Shown here: positions 1-12,359 of the stretch, one piece after another
Layout of the letters: every line of letters starts with the position of its first letter
Numbering within the stretch: position 1 is the stretch's first letter
Assembly (NCBI GenBank): GCA_003640385.1
Contig: RCAB01000023.1
Span: 248,001 to 312,000, forward strand
Source of the DNA: Setaria digitata
Lineage: Eukaryota; Nematoda; Chromadorea; Rhabditida; Setariidae
Reading direction: 5' to 3'
DNA length: 64,000 nt
Notes under the pieces: generated by a model
Told to the model about the DNA's origin: nothing
The model's input: the letters and a program-made list of their open reading frames with translations, nothing else
The model's database searches: none
Program-made: the position numbers and the translations under genes

Positions 1-17
1 AACTTAAATGATTACAG

Positions 18-1581
18 GCTGCACTTGCAATCCGTGCGTATCATGGCCTGAAAAATGATTTAGAAATTAATGAACAAATAAAGAAATATGAGGAAGACGG
101 ACAAAGGACTGAAGAAGCGAAGAAGGAACAGGAGAATACGAAAGAGCCAAACGGTTTCGAAATTATGTTCATGCCTTGGAAGGCGAATGATCCCTTATCG
201 ACCGTCATACGATTTGGGGCCTGGGTCGGGATTATGGTTAAGGTAAGTTAGCAACCTTTAATCTACAGTGCCAAACAAGTTTTGTCTTTGATACTAGTCC
301 ATAAATTTTCCAGATTTTCCAGATTAAACATTAATTTCGACCCTCAAAAATATCATCAATTTAAGAAAAAAATTTCAAATTTGGGTCAATCTCAAAATGA
401 CTGTAGTATATTTCAGATTGCTTATGTATTTACGGGAGCACGGGTTATTCGATCATTTAATACTTTCATTTATCATAATTTAGGTAAATGGCCAAAAAGA
501 CACTCTCAGGTCCATACATTTTTCATAATCGCTTAATTTTTAATAAGAAGATAAATCACCGGTAGAGTATATTATGTAATAAGATATTCAAATCAGCTAC
601 CTACTAAGGCTGGAGTGAGCAGTTGAACTTTTTCACGTTGAACTTCATCCAGTAATGGATATGGTCTACATGCCATTGATGTGGGCAAATAAGTAATTAG
701 ACATAAAACTGAGATGCTTTATTGGCCATCAAGCAAGACATGAAGGAGCTTTTTATACCACAGAAACAGCATGGCCTTTTGATCCGTTTTACAGAATTTC
801 AAATTTAGTGAACTACAGCAAAAAGTGCTATTTGATTTTAGCTTTTAGAGTCAGTTGACTAATTATGAAATGTCTCAGTTTTACTATTTAATTTAGAAAA
901 ATTTCACTAAAATTGGTGCTTAACTGCAGTGGGGCTCATTAGCCAATACGATTATCCGATTACCACTATCGGTGATACCAATATTTATCATCGAACGTGC
1001 TGGACGACGTCCATTGATAATTATATCACAATTTGTGAGCCTATTATCCCTCTCAATGACAATGCTTTCAATTTTAATCGGTGAAGCAGCTAAGGTACCA
1101 TTATCCAAAGATTTCTTGCAATCCATAAATGCTCACATTTCATATTATTGCTGTCGAAACAAAAAATATTTCTTATATTTGCTCATTGATTTTCAAAGAT
1201 TTTGTTCACATTTTAACTCAAACTAAATTTCTTTAGCTTGGAACCCTAATAAGTGTATCGTTGGTACTATTTGCAACGTCACTTGGGATTGGCTCCGTGT
1301 CGAGATTTTATTCAGCTGAATTGGTCCCAAAAAGTATGATACTTCGAACGGTCACTGTTCTGTCATTGATTGAATCATTTATTAAGATAATATTAGATTT
1401 TGGTTTCTATCCACTTGCAACAATCACTGGTGGATATTCATTCTTAATTTTCATTCTTCCATCTGTTTTGTTTCTTATCCTCATGATATTTTACTGTCCA
1501 GAAACGAAGAAACAAACGGTTAATGAAATCTTAAATGAAATGGCATGGAAACTTAATATTAATATACAGTTTAAAGTATAA
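18..1581 (+). CDS. MFS sugar-transporter-like protein (SLC2-type), C-terminal part; 5' end outside window
   Basis: Multi-pass membrane carrier of the major facilitator superfamily; substrate not determinable. Three exons: 18-242, 930-1094, 1237-1581, all phase 0, with AG before and GT after each internal boundary. Exon 1 encodes a charged cytosolic loop (helix 6-7 region). Exon 2 carries IIERAGRRPL, matching the D/E-R-x-GRRPL signature after helix 8 of sugar transporters. Exon 3 encodes four hydrophobic segments and ends with PETKKQTVNEI, the family's C-terminal PETK signature followed by a short tail. The helix-7 QLSGIN motif of true glucose carriers is not visible, so this is probably a divergent nematode member. 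Continues off the left edge; the N-terminal half is missing. Confidence 0.85.
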
Positions 1582-4500
1582 AGTTGAGAATAGTTTTCTA
1601 GAAAGCAGATAAATTATAAATATCTTACCCTAGTATAATGCTGAGATGGTATCAGAAAGTGAGCAGTCGGAAGCTAAATCAAATCCCTACGGAATTCTGC
1701 ATGCTACTCATGAATACTATTGTCTTTTCATTAGTGTGGCTAATTAACTGAAATATTTTCACCTGACCTTCTCTTGCATCAGTTTATAGTGTAATTTACC
1801 TCTTAATTTTTGTTGCAATAATGCTTGTGTTTTGCAAAAATCTGAAATTTAAGAAATTTTTTTTTATAAATCTTATAGTCCCGAAAATTTTTTGAAATAA
1901 CAAAACCCTTTTACACGAAAGTATTTCTTGACAAATAATGGAGCATGTTTCTTCCGAATGTTCATTAAATTCTCCTTAAATTCTACGCTCTCTGAATTGA
2001 AAAAATAAAACATCAAAAATCAGAAATTTGTGCACTGAAAATGATAACAACTTGATTTGTTAACCTATTCTGCTAAAAATTAGTGTAGGATAATATCTGT
2101 ATTGATCCGATGTCGAAAACTCGAAAGAAATTCGAAGTTTATATACAATGAATAAATTACTCAGTGATTAATTTGAAAAAATACTACCCATCCTCAAAAG
2201 CATTTGCAGAGATGCGACAGGTGCGCTATCTTGCTTGTTCAAAACTGCTGTGAGCGATTTAATCACACACATTGTACTGGGGCTTAATAAATTATGATAA
2301 TTTGGTTATAACAAGGAGGAGAAGATCTTAATTTCTGATATCATTCCCAATTTCATCAATCGATACTTGTATAAACAATGTGAATTAATGCATAAAGAAA
2401 TGAAAATTATTATAGAATTGATTTCATTCGGATTTAAATTTTGAAATCCTCAAGTATTCAACAGTTTCAACATTTGTTTGATACATTTCCTGACACTTAC
2501 TATATTTTATTTTTTGCATAAATTTACATAAATTTATTTTGGCGAAATATTATTATACTCAATGAATGATGACAAACAAGTCAGTTACTGATTTGCTTTT
2601 TTATCTGATTATAATCATTAATCACATCTTATCGATCAGCGGCAAAATACTTCCATTAGTGTGATAGCGGAAATAATTCAGGCTAAAGTGCAATGAATTT
2701 CGATGTGGCTTCTTCCATTTAATCTTTTTAAGGAATCCACGACGGAACGTACAACGATACATCTTGTCCTGCCTTCAGATTAGACTAGGCGTTTTTTGTC
2801 TTTAATTCTAGAAGATTATGGACTACCTTCAACTTTAACTCAAGTATAAAATGGTTTGTTTCAGTATGCAGATCTTTCATGTAATAATATGCCTTTCATC
2901 GGAAAAGTTTTTGCTGAAACTGGAGAAGACTCAGGTTCTAGATTAGGCATTAGTCCTCTGTATCCACTAGTCCAGTAGAGTGAAAACATTTATACAGGCA
3001 CTCAAAAAGTGAACTTTTTTTCTGCCGTACTTACAAGAATTACAGGAACTAGGCCACCTTCTAGGGCACGACCACTACCACCCGAAATCCTAAACCAGTT
3101 AGTCTTGCTGTGATTCTGCCTAATGAGGAAACTTTGCATGGTGAATCGCTTCTCCCCAAAAGTTCAGTTTCTCTATAGTAATAAATTGCTGGAAGTAATT
3201 ATCGTTGAGAAGTGACAATGTTATTTTAATGATAAACCCGAATAACTATATCATCTACTATTGATCTGATCGTTCTACCTTTCCAAATTTCTAAATTATT
3301 TGCTGATCAATAACTGTCATATTGAAATCGAAAAAAACTTGAAATTTCCTTTCAAATTATATTTCTACAGTAGTTTGGATTAGTCTTCATAGACCCGCTG
3401 ATAATGAAATTAAATTAATGAAATGAATTTTGTCGAATATTTTTCAGAATTAGCTCTTTCATTCGAATTAATTTTGCTGCTCAACTAATCGGTTAACTAA
3501 AGGTAAAATTCGATTACCGCTTAAAGGTGTTGGTAAGGATTCCAGAACTGTGAGAAGTAAAATTGAAAACTATTTATGAAGTATCAAACAGAAGCGAGAA
3601 AAAACAAAATCCAAAAATGCTTGTGGAAGTTAGATAAGTTTTGAATTGAGCTTTCCATTTTGCATATCCTTTAATCTTCACTTTACAGCAATTAACCCAT
3701 ATTTTATACTTTTGTGACAATTTTATGACTAATTGCTTGATAGGTGATTGATTTTATAACTAATTAGTTGGTCATTGCACCAGTTCCATCAGTGTCTTCT
3801 TCCAGATAATATGAAGCACCTGAATTATTCCATAAGTTTGGCAAAAGGTGATCATTACAGCTCATCGATCACCATCAAACGAAAACAGACATCAGAAGGA
3901 TGGCTCACAGATCAGATGGCCATATTGGAAACCAAATCAGGCTCCAAAACCAGAAAAGCCTAGAATGTTATGTATTTTAGCTAAATTCCTCCTGCTAGTC
4001 TTTCTTGTCACTATTTAATACAAAAGCAAAAATTATCACATTTCAGATCGAAATGATAAAAATGATTTTACAGCTGAGTATCACTGCCCTAATAGTTTTG
4101 TAGATCCATTTCTATCTGATATAGAGAATAAACATTTAACTTTTGTAGAATTGATGAATGATATGTGTTTCTCTTGCTGATGTGGCATGCCGTTTTTGCT
4201 GTCCTCTGACCTCGATATATCGTCCTGTGCTCTTCAATCTTTTATTTTGTGTCACACGGCAATTCATTGTGATATCATCAAAAGACAAAAATTTTGTTCA
4301 AAACATCTTTAAATAAAAATCATTGCATGATCAGTAGCCTGAGGTTAACTGTTTAATTTATAATTAAGATTAAAGCACGTCAGATTTATTCAATGGTAAG
4401 CGTGAGACTTCTTATGAAGAACGGGCTAAAGGTCAGAGGAGACAAGCTGTCATCTTAAAGTATTTACACCAAAAAAAAAAAACTCCACTACTAACCAAAA

Positions 4501-7500
4501 ACATAAAACACCAGAAAAAAACTCCCTGTTTTCTGATTGCGAATTAATTAGTGGAAATGAGCAGCAACTATTTTCTGAAATTTTTACTCATAGAAAACTT
4601 TGTAAATTTTAGCTGACAATGATCAAAGAGGTAAGTATTTTCTAAAAGAGAGCAGAAATAAAATAAAATTTGCATAATCCAAAGTGAAAATAAATGACCC
4701 ATAAAAATTGCTCGAGTTCCTAATCAATGGTTAATGGAGTGACCAGTGGTTTATATTCTTTTAATAGTAAAAATAACAGAAAGTAAAAAAAAAGTAGTGA
4801 GAAAAGGTTGAATATTTTTCTTGCACTTTATTGATCTAAGGTCAAAGGTGTTTCACTCGTTAAAAAAAAAATGAAGGAATTTGTGTTGAATTGTGAATTG
4901 CTTGAAATCGATGTAACATAATTTTATCTTTACACTTTAGCAGTAGACACTCGAAGTTTAGAGGCAAACTTCTGGCTAAAGACCAAAGTGCATATGGCTA
5001 GCAGTTCTAAGGTGTTGAACCCCTCAGCACCTGGTCATGACATAGGGAAAGGAATTTTCAAAATATTTTTAAAAAAAAAAGCTTTAAGAAATAAACGGAA
5101 AAGTGGTGGGATAAAGGACGCTTAGTCTATCTTATACAAAATAACAGCAATTTTGGAATAAATAAGATGTACATAGAAGGTACATTCCACATGTGACCCG
5201 AAATTTCGTCCAACTATACAATGCCAAGATGGCCCTAGCAATTCATCAAATTTCTTCTTGATAAATGAAGCAACTTCACTTTCCGCTGAAAAGTGATTCA
5301 GCGCTCGCTTCGCAACCTGAATTCAATTTTCCTCCTAGCTTGATTAATAAGACAATCTACGTGGTCTATCTGTAATAATTTCACATTTCGACTGCAATTA
5401 TTATTACTCAAAAAAATTAATAAAATAGTTTTCCTTTACATCAATTACAACTTTATGAAGACTGCATTCTAAGATTTGCCAAGTCCAATACGATTATATT
5501 TCTGATTTTAATTTTATTGTATTCTAAGATTTCTCAAGACTAATTAGAATTCAATCTTTAATTTTAGTGACCTCTTTAACGACTTCTTGCAATTGTTCAT
5601 CAAAATTTGTCGAACGTATAGTAATTTCTGGCGATCGAAATACTTTTGCGGTAACAGCATTTTGCCACCGTCGAGATTGCCGTCTGGAAAAAGTTATTTT
5701 CATGTAGAACTAATGAGATTAAATAGAGATTGTGAGTTCGATCCAAAGGCTGATAATGATTGATCTGATCACCATTTTGCACTCTTACTGCACCACTTTG
5801 AAAACAACAGCGATATTCAGGAAAGTTAATTGCAGAGAAAGTAATTCCGCTAGAAATAATACTTGCAGAAGAGATTACGGTGGTTCGTGGATGCTGGCTG
5901 CTTCAGTAATGAGTGGTGAATCCATGATGATAGCATGTATCATGGTGATTTTCCGCTCTGCAAGTTTGCTCTATTGATTGAAAGTGAAGTGCAAACCTGA
6001 GCTGAGAGAATCGTTGCTTGTTGAACATTATTTGTGTTTGAATTGAGAATTATCAATAAATCGATGATATTCAAATTAATATTCATCGATTCCTCTCTTC
6101 TTCGTCACTGATTACACGCTTCATTTCACAGAATTATCCAAATAGTGCTCACAAATTACGGTAAGTTTAATTCAAACAGCTAAATGGAGCAGTTAATCAG
6201 ATCACCTGCAATGCATCAATGAGCGACGAAGTGAGAAAGGTTTTGGAGATTGTCTGAGACATAATAACTAACACCTGGTGTACATTGATAAAAATGATAA
6301 AAATTTTGGAAATGTGAATCGTCTTCATTTTATTAATAGTTGATTATCAGCACTGCACTACTTGGAAGTTTTATCATCTCATGATCCCGAAGTGATCTGT
6401 TTGATATTCTTTTCTTCACAATCGAACCATTCATCGTTTGATTCTTTTTATCAAGTGTCTATCATTCACGTTAGTCATTACCCTTAACACCCTGATTATT
6501 GAAGCTAGAGAGTTCTACCTAGATATTTCATTGTGGAACCAAGCATGCTAGAGAGAGACTAGACTATCACAGCCTTTCTCTTCAGCATTTCTCTTCAGCT
6601 CTTGTATTATCACATGATCATCCTCTGTGTAACATAATCCACAAAAATTTTTCAGAAGTAATAAATTTTCCAGAGGTCATCACCAACTTCTTACAGCTCT
6701 CCTTGTTAAGAATAAAAGTAATTACTAAATTAGATATATTGAGTCTATAAAGTATATATCTGAGATGTTAAGGACAATTTTAAATTTTATGCTAAAATTC
6801 CTTTTTTAAAATCAAACGCTCGTCTACCCGATTTGATAAGGTCAGATATGCAAACTGTTGCATATTTCCGATGAAATGAATATTTCCGATTTGAATCAAA
6901 TCAACGAAATAGAAAGAAAAAAATACTTTCCATAATTAATTATCAGGATATCATCAACCACTCTAATAATCAGCAGTGGTTTATCATTCGAATAATTTAT
7001 TAGTGCTAGAATTAACACGTTTCTTATGAGATAAGTAATGATCGAAATTCTCGTCATACTTATGCAATATGAACAAAAATAAAAGAATATCGAAGAGCAC
7101 GAAATCCATACCTGAGGTTTATCAGTGATCTCTCCTTCTTATTTATAAATATTGCATATGCATTTCAGCTATTTCAACAAGGAAAGATCGTTTATTTCGG
7201 ATTAGCACAAAACACAACTGGTCGGAAATATAGAATGATTGAAAGAATCATTTTTGTTCCTATTTGGGAGCTAGTGAAGAACATCGCTGAATGTAATAGA
7301 TATAGACAGGTACAAAAGGAGGAAGGGAAAACAAAACATTCAGGAGAAATGATTTAGAATCAGTAAGGGTTTGGAAGAGAAGCGATGGACTAGTTCATTA
7401 TAACTTCAGCCAGTTCATTTCTAAAATTCCTTATAACTTTAAAAAATAACAAATTCTTATGTCTGATTGATTTTATGAAATGAAAACTTCGCTTAATAAG

Positions 7501-8341
7501 TTCTACCTTTCAAAACTAGCATGACTGATCTATCTAAATAATTCCTCTGTCACTTGCAATCATTTTTCTAGTACCCTCTACGAAATTTCCTTACCAAAAG
7601 TATCAGCCTCTTCAGCAATATTGGATCTCATAAACTTAAAAAACGAATAAATTATTAGTACTAAGCAAGAGTGACAAAATTTGCGTTTAAAACATAGTTA
7701 GGACTGCAGCCAATGCTTAAGAAATCAATTATGAAACGATTACATTGTGTGGAGTAAATAAACGGCTGTGTTTCTCGAACCTCAGGTCTTGTTTGAACTG
7801 ATCAAAGATTTTACAGCAGACGAATGACACACCGAAGCAACCACAACACTTGAATTATAGATGAATTTAAAATGAATTTAAGAGGAAGCTTACGAACTCC
7901 TAGCAACTACATTTTTGCTTGATTTTCGGCTTGTAGATAAATTAAAAGATTGCTTTCGATCCTTAAAAGAAACCAAACTCCAAAAGGTGACATTGACGCT
8001 TATCAAATGACATTATGCAGTGATATTTCTTCAAGAAGAAAATCAAAGCTGCACATCGGATGGATTTAAAATATTGAGGAGTTGCTGTTGAAGATGATGG
8101 ATTATGCGGCGCATTTCTTCAATTGCACTAGCCTGCAATACTCGACCAAATGAACACTCGCACTTTTTCGAAGGAAACATCCTTCTAGTTATGCGTTTAT
8201 TACTTCAACAATTTCACAGCTAAATTTTATCAAAAAACTAAGACTAAACTATCAGCAATTGTGAGAGGCGCTGAACTAATTAAGACAGAGCTCATATAAA
8301 GATCACTTTGCGGGATTTCTGGGACGAGAGTGTGTACAGCA
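1582..8341. other. Intergenic region without a recognised gene
   Basis: About 6.8 kb of AT-rich sequence between the transporter and the bHLH gene. Open frames here are short (60-81 codons), overlap on both strands and show no family motif or splice continuity. Short poly-A runs occur near 4471, 4863 and 5069. Its position downstream of a developmental bHLH gene makes cis-regulatory content possible, but I cannot point to a site. Confidence 0.5.
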
Positions 8342-8608
8342 TCAGGAGTGAAGGAAATACCTAAGTATATTCAAATTAGTACCATTTAAAAGAGTATTAA
8401 ACTTCGAAGCGAGCACCTGCATTAGAATATGGTTCTTGGCCAGGAGGAGAGTGGCGATCTTCGACAGTTTTCGTACCGATGTGCCATTAGCATAGGGCAG
8501 TATGACTCGCAGATCGTCGAATGCTTCATTAAGATCATGCATACGACAACGCTCACGCAAGTTGATGTTCAGACGAGCCGTTTGGTCGACTGACTGAATG
8601 GAAGACAT
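8342..8608 (-). CDS. hlh-17: bHLH transcription factor, Olig/BHLHE22-23 (Beta3) class, HLH-17-like
   Basis: DNA-binding nuclear transcription factor. The 88-residue single-exon reading starts with ATG at 8608. Residues about 13-65 form a complete bHLH domain: basic region [19 protein letters not shown], with the E-box contact Glu and Arg residues, a short loop with PYANGTS, and helix 2 [20 protein letters not shown]. This helix-2 wording is characteristic of the Olig/Beta3 group, represented in C. elegans by hlh-17, hlh-31 and hlh-32, which are glial and neuronal regulators. The usual residues after helix 2 (an ANALEE-like stretch) are missing. Instead there is a 23-residue unrelated tail, and CAG/GTGCTC just after ILMQ could be a weak donor, so the C-terminus may be spliced differently. 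Gene symbol is by class, not proven orthology. Confidence 0.8.
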   Translation of the reverse strand: MSSIQSVDQTARLNINLRERCRMHDLNEAFDDLRVILPYANGTSVRKLSKIATLLLAKNHILMQVLASKFNTLLNGTNLNILRYFLHS

Positions 8609-9401
8609 TCTCCGATTCTGGAGTGACTCTGATTATTGGAAACTAAACACTCTTTACATGGATGACACTTCCCAACTAGACTTAATTTCAATTTTTTCAA
8701 GTTGGATTACCGTAATCCGACACTCAATGGATGACTGGATGCTTCAAAGTGAGCCAAACAAACCAAATTGAATGTGACAACTCATTATGGATATGAGGAT
8801 ACTGCCTCCTTCACCCACCATGACAGCATTCATAGATGTGAGTGGCAGTTCCACAAAGCGCAAGTCTCAGGATTTAATTCCCGAGAAACGGCGTCTACTG
8901 AACCAATGCTGACGACAACTCCCTCTACGTACGTGTGGAATTACTGTAGATGTGTAATGCTTACGTGGTTTACGTGTGAACGCACTTTTACATTCCAATA
9001 ATACCGCGTACATTTCATGTGAATATAAAAGTGTCTGTTGGTTGGGAACGAGCATCTGTCGGTGGAATTTGATGAGACAGATGTCATCAGCACGCTCGAA
9101 AGCACTCAACTAAAATTAAATTTCGCCAGGTCGATGTACCGAGAGACTGTCCTTCAGGTATCCCATCGAAAACTTAGCCAATAAAAACATACCCCCACTT
9201 CCCGAGTCTCCGCGCTGGCCATCTCCGTCTTTCCTCATACTTCAAGCTCGCTTCTCTTGTATCAGTTTATACTTTCGGTACTCCATCGATGAAAAATCCA
9301 ACATTTTGAAGTGCCGCCTTTAAGCTTATAAACTTCGTATAGGTTGAGTCCTTACGCAGTTCGAATTTTAAGGTGCATATCTTGCAACTTCGAAAGGTGT
9401 G
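8609..9401. other. Divergent intergenic region between bHLH and copper transporter genes
   Basis: About 790 bp separating two head-to-head genes, so it should hold both promoters. A TATAAAA string lies at 9024-9030 on the plus strand, 372-378 bp before the transporter ATG; this may be coincidental. Small overlapping frames at 8768-9109 run on both strands without recognisable protein and were not called. Confidence 0.4.
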
Positions 9402-11525
9402 ATGTTTTCTCCGCATGATATGGTGGGACTGGTAAGTGAAGTGGGAAGAAGTAGCAGTGCTGGTACCAGTTCAGCGTGGATGATGGATCCGATGGTTCTT
9501 CATTTCGGCAACCGCGAATTCATCCTGTTCGGTTTCTGGAAAACAGGAACATTTCTGGGTTCGTTCATTATTATCGTGAAATTCGTTCCTAAATTTCCCT
9601 TTGCATGTTTGTTGTCTCGGCAGTTATCTATTTTATAATGATTTCTGTTTTTGATTCATTACTTGGAACAAAAGGAAGGTTTCGTGTTTGCAAATTATTT
9701 ATATGAGAGCCGAAACTACTTCATGAAATATCTCTGCTATGCGTTGAATAGCAAATGCAAAAATGCTTTCTTATGTACTTATCAAGAAAATGCAAAAGTA
9801 TTATGAAATGAAAGTGGAGAAGAAAATAATATTTCCAATGCTATCATATGTGCAAGATCGACTGTAGTGATAAGGAGTGATAGAAAAAGTGCGTGGACAT
9901 GATGATAAAATAGATATGGAGATTGAATAAATCTTTATATCTCTGGGACCTGGTATTACGCATGTCAAGCAATATTTAGCATGAAGAGAAGAGATTGGTC
10001 ATCTTCAGCTGTACAAAATATTCCCGACAGGTGTAACACACACATGAAAGCTTATGAAAGCCCGAACTTTTCAGTTTCTTCATCCTTCTCGTTGTGTCAC
10101 ATCGCAATGAGATATGACAGAGAACTGCTGTTGTTGTTAAGAAAAAATCAGCAGCAATTAAACAAAGGCGCTCCATCATCGTACATCGTACGTGAAGAAA
10201 TCTCATCGCGGCTTGAATTTTTATGAATGCTGGAGGAACTTTTGACTTGGATAAGGATGGGTTACACGAGCGTTAGATATTGCTAATGGGGCGCAAGAAT
10301 CCTTTAATAGGTCGACGTGATGTTGCATTCACATGGTATGTTCATTAGTGGTTGTTTTGACTTCTATTTCACTTTAAACTTTCACGCTATGTTTTTCAAT
10401 TTCTCTAGTTCCAGGTTTGACTGCATCTATCCTCATCGTTGTCTTGTTGAGCATCTTATACGAAGCAGTTAAAGGTATTTACTTAGTATTTTTCCTTTTA
10501 AAATAAAAGGCCGTAAATACCATGCTCAAAATTAAATTACCTACTGCATTTGGTTCAAATCGATGTTAACACGATTCCAAAAACATTCACTGTTTTAAGC
10601 TATGCTTTTAATAACGTACCAAAGGAAAGATTAGTAATTTGACAGAATCTCCCAAGCTGGCTATAATTATTTGCTTGGAAAATTTTCTGTGAAGCAGATT
10701 TAATATTTCTTTTCAGCTCTTCGCTTATATTTCGCTCGAAATCGTGCTGTTGAACGATTGAATCAACGTATTCAATCAAATATTGTTGTTCGGGAATCAT
10801 CAGAACATGTTGACAGTGTGAGCACTGAATCAATGCCATATTCACCTATTCTGGGGTTCAGTGGGTAAGCTTATAGTTGGATTTGTAGTGGGATTAAAGA
10901 TATTACGTGTTTCCCAGAAATATTGGAACAAAATGTAGAATAAATTGCTTGGGCTTTGTAATTAGAATCCGGATTCAATGTTTAATTGAAGTAAAATACT
11001 AGCGAATAATTTGATTGTTATTTTTATGGGCTGGATATCTAAAATAAGCTGTGTTGGTGGTTACTGTTTCCTCATTCATCTTGCACACCAATGTTCTTAT
11101 TTTTCTCAAGAGACAATTCTTAAATAAACAAGAGATGAATAAATTAAACCTTAATAAAATGTGATGTAATGTAGGACTAGTAAATAACTTTTCTTTTCTT
11201 TATCGAGAAGGAAAGCGTTTCCGTTTGGAACTCATTTGCGGAGATTTCTTGTATTTTAATTTATTTTCGTAATACAGCTGCAACATTGTTTTGATGAATG
11301 TTAATAATTTGTAGGTTTCGAGCAGTGAAACAGCTATTCACATTTTATCGGATAGTGCAGTCATCACTGTACTTTGCGCAAATGCTGTTGGCTTATACCT
11401 TAATGCTTATTGCAATGACCTTCAATGTTTGGATAATACTTAGCATTGTATTCGGGAAAGCGATTGGTTATTTCTTATTTTCTGAAGAATCAGTTTCTGG
11501 TGAAAACAATGACACATGTTGCTGA
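9402..11525 (+). CDS. Ctr-family high-affinity copper transporter (SLC31)
   Basis: Trimeric copper(I) importer of the plasma or endosomal membrane. Exons: 9402-9558, 10409-10474, 10717-10864, 11315-11525; phases 1, 1, 2 match at every junction, giving about 193 aa, normal for the family. The ATG at 9402 follows an in-frame GTG at 9399. The N-terminus has a small Met cluster (WMMDPM) before LHFG and FGFWKTGT, the conserved entry to helix 1. Exon 2 completes helix 1 (VPGLTASILIVVLLSILYEA). Exon 3 is the cytosolic loop, rich in Ser and Glu. Exon 4 has helix 2 with MLIAM, the M-x3-M copper-selectivity motif, helix 3 with GKAIG, the G-x3-G packing motif, and a C-terminal CC. The exon 1 donor is the unusual GTTCGT. 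Confidence 0.92.
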
Positions 11526-11882
11526 TGTCGAAATATTTTTTGTTCTTTTTATTTCAAACAATGAAACTTCTTAGTTCAATGAAAACTAAGGAGTTTCATT
11601 GCTCGTATTGTGTTGTTATTGTTGTAGTTGCCTGTGAAATTTTTAAACGCAATAGATACTGATTAAGTAATATAAATTAAAACATTAAAATTAATCTGAA
11701 GTTTACTTCTGTTAACTAGAACTGTTTTGATGTTTCGCATCTGCAGTATGTTTGCTGTTAATGATAAATGGTTTTTTTTTTTTTGTCAAGACAATGTCTT
11801 GCTTTGATTCATTGGCTGTAAATTATGTATATTTGGTTCCTTTTTTTTTCTAACGGAATTGTTGTTTTCCTGTTGTATTTTT

Positions 11883-11888
11883 AATAAA
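11883..11888 (+). terminator. Candidate polyadenylation signal of the copper transporter
   Basis: AATAAA about 360 bp after the transporter stop codon; the first perfect hexamer seen downstream. Followed by a T-rich run near 11912. Confidence 0.4.
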
Positions 11889-12060
11889 AGTGGTTGGTTT
11901 TCTTTCCTTCTTTTTTTTTTTTTGAAGTTTACCAGCTCAAAATTTTTCCAATTTGAACACATTTAAATTCATGCCACTCATAGTTTGCTTTTCAGCATAC
12001 ATTTTGCATTATTGTATGTACACTGGATAAGTTTTCTGATTGGTCGATTACAAGGAAAAT

Positions 12061-12066
12061 TTTATT
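12061..12066 (-). terminator. Candidate polyadenylation signal of the acid phosphatase
   Basis: AATAAA on the minus strand about 295 bp beyond the phosphatase stop codon, giving a 3' UTR of ordinary length. Lies 170 bp from the opposing signal of the copper transporter. Confidence 0.4.
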
Positions 12067-12359
12067 GTTCATTAACATACAGCAGCGTGAAGTTACATTT
12101 TCCCCTCCAGTAAAATTCTTTGTTACGCTCGAAGTAATGAAAGGTTAAAACTAAGGGTTGTGGAAAAAGGTGTGCAGATTAACTAGCTGTTGATGAGGCT
12201 TTACTCACTTCATTTACACGGTAGAAAATCCCAGCAAAATTGTGGTGGGTTTCGCATATTCCTGTGGCAGTTCCGTCCTGCTCAGTTTTTCCTATCACTG
12301 AGGGCGTTTCGCAATATACTTCAACAATTATCCGGAAATTATCAAAATGGAAAGTTCTC

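Larger units (their letters stand above)
11526..12359. other. Convergent 3' ends of copper transporter and acid phosphatase
   Basis: Holds both 3' UTRs. T-rich runs at 11771-11784, 11841-11849 and 11912-11924 lie on the plus strand. Opposed polyadenylation hexamers lie at 11883 (plus) and 12061 (minus). Frames at 12179-12448 (minus) and 12193-12522 (plus) overlap each other. The minus one may be an alternative end of the phosphatase (see findings); the plus one is taken as its antisense shadow. Confidence 0.5.

Noticed and set aside
3775..3963. 62-codon plus-strand frame
   Set aside because: No recognisable motif, no partner exons and isolated in AT-rich DNA.
5728..5745. GAGTTCGATCC string resembling a tRNA B box
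   Set aside because: No matching A box, acceptor stem or cloverleaf could be drawn around it.
5600..5977. Overlapping frames on both strands
   Set aside because: They overlap antiparallel with no motif; neither has exon boundaries leading to a longer product.
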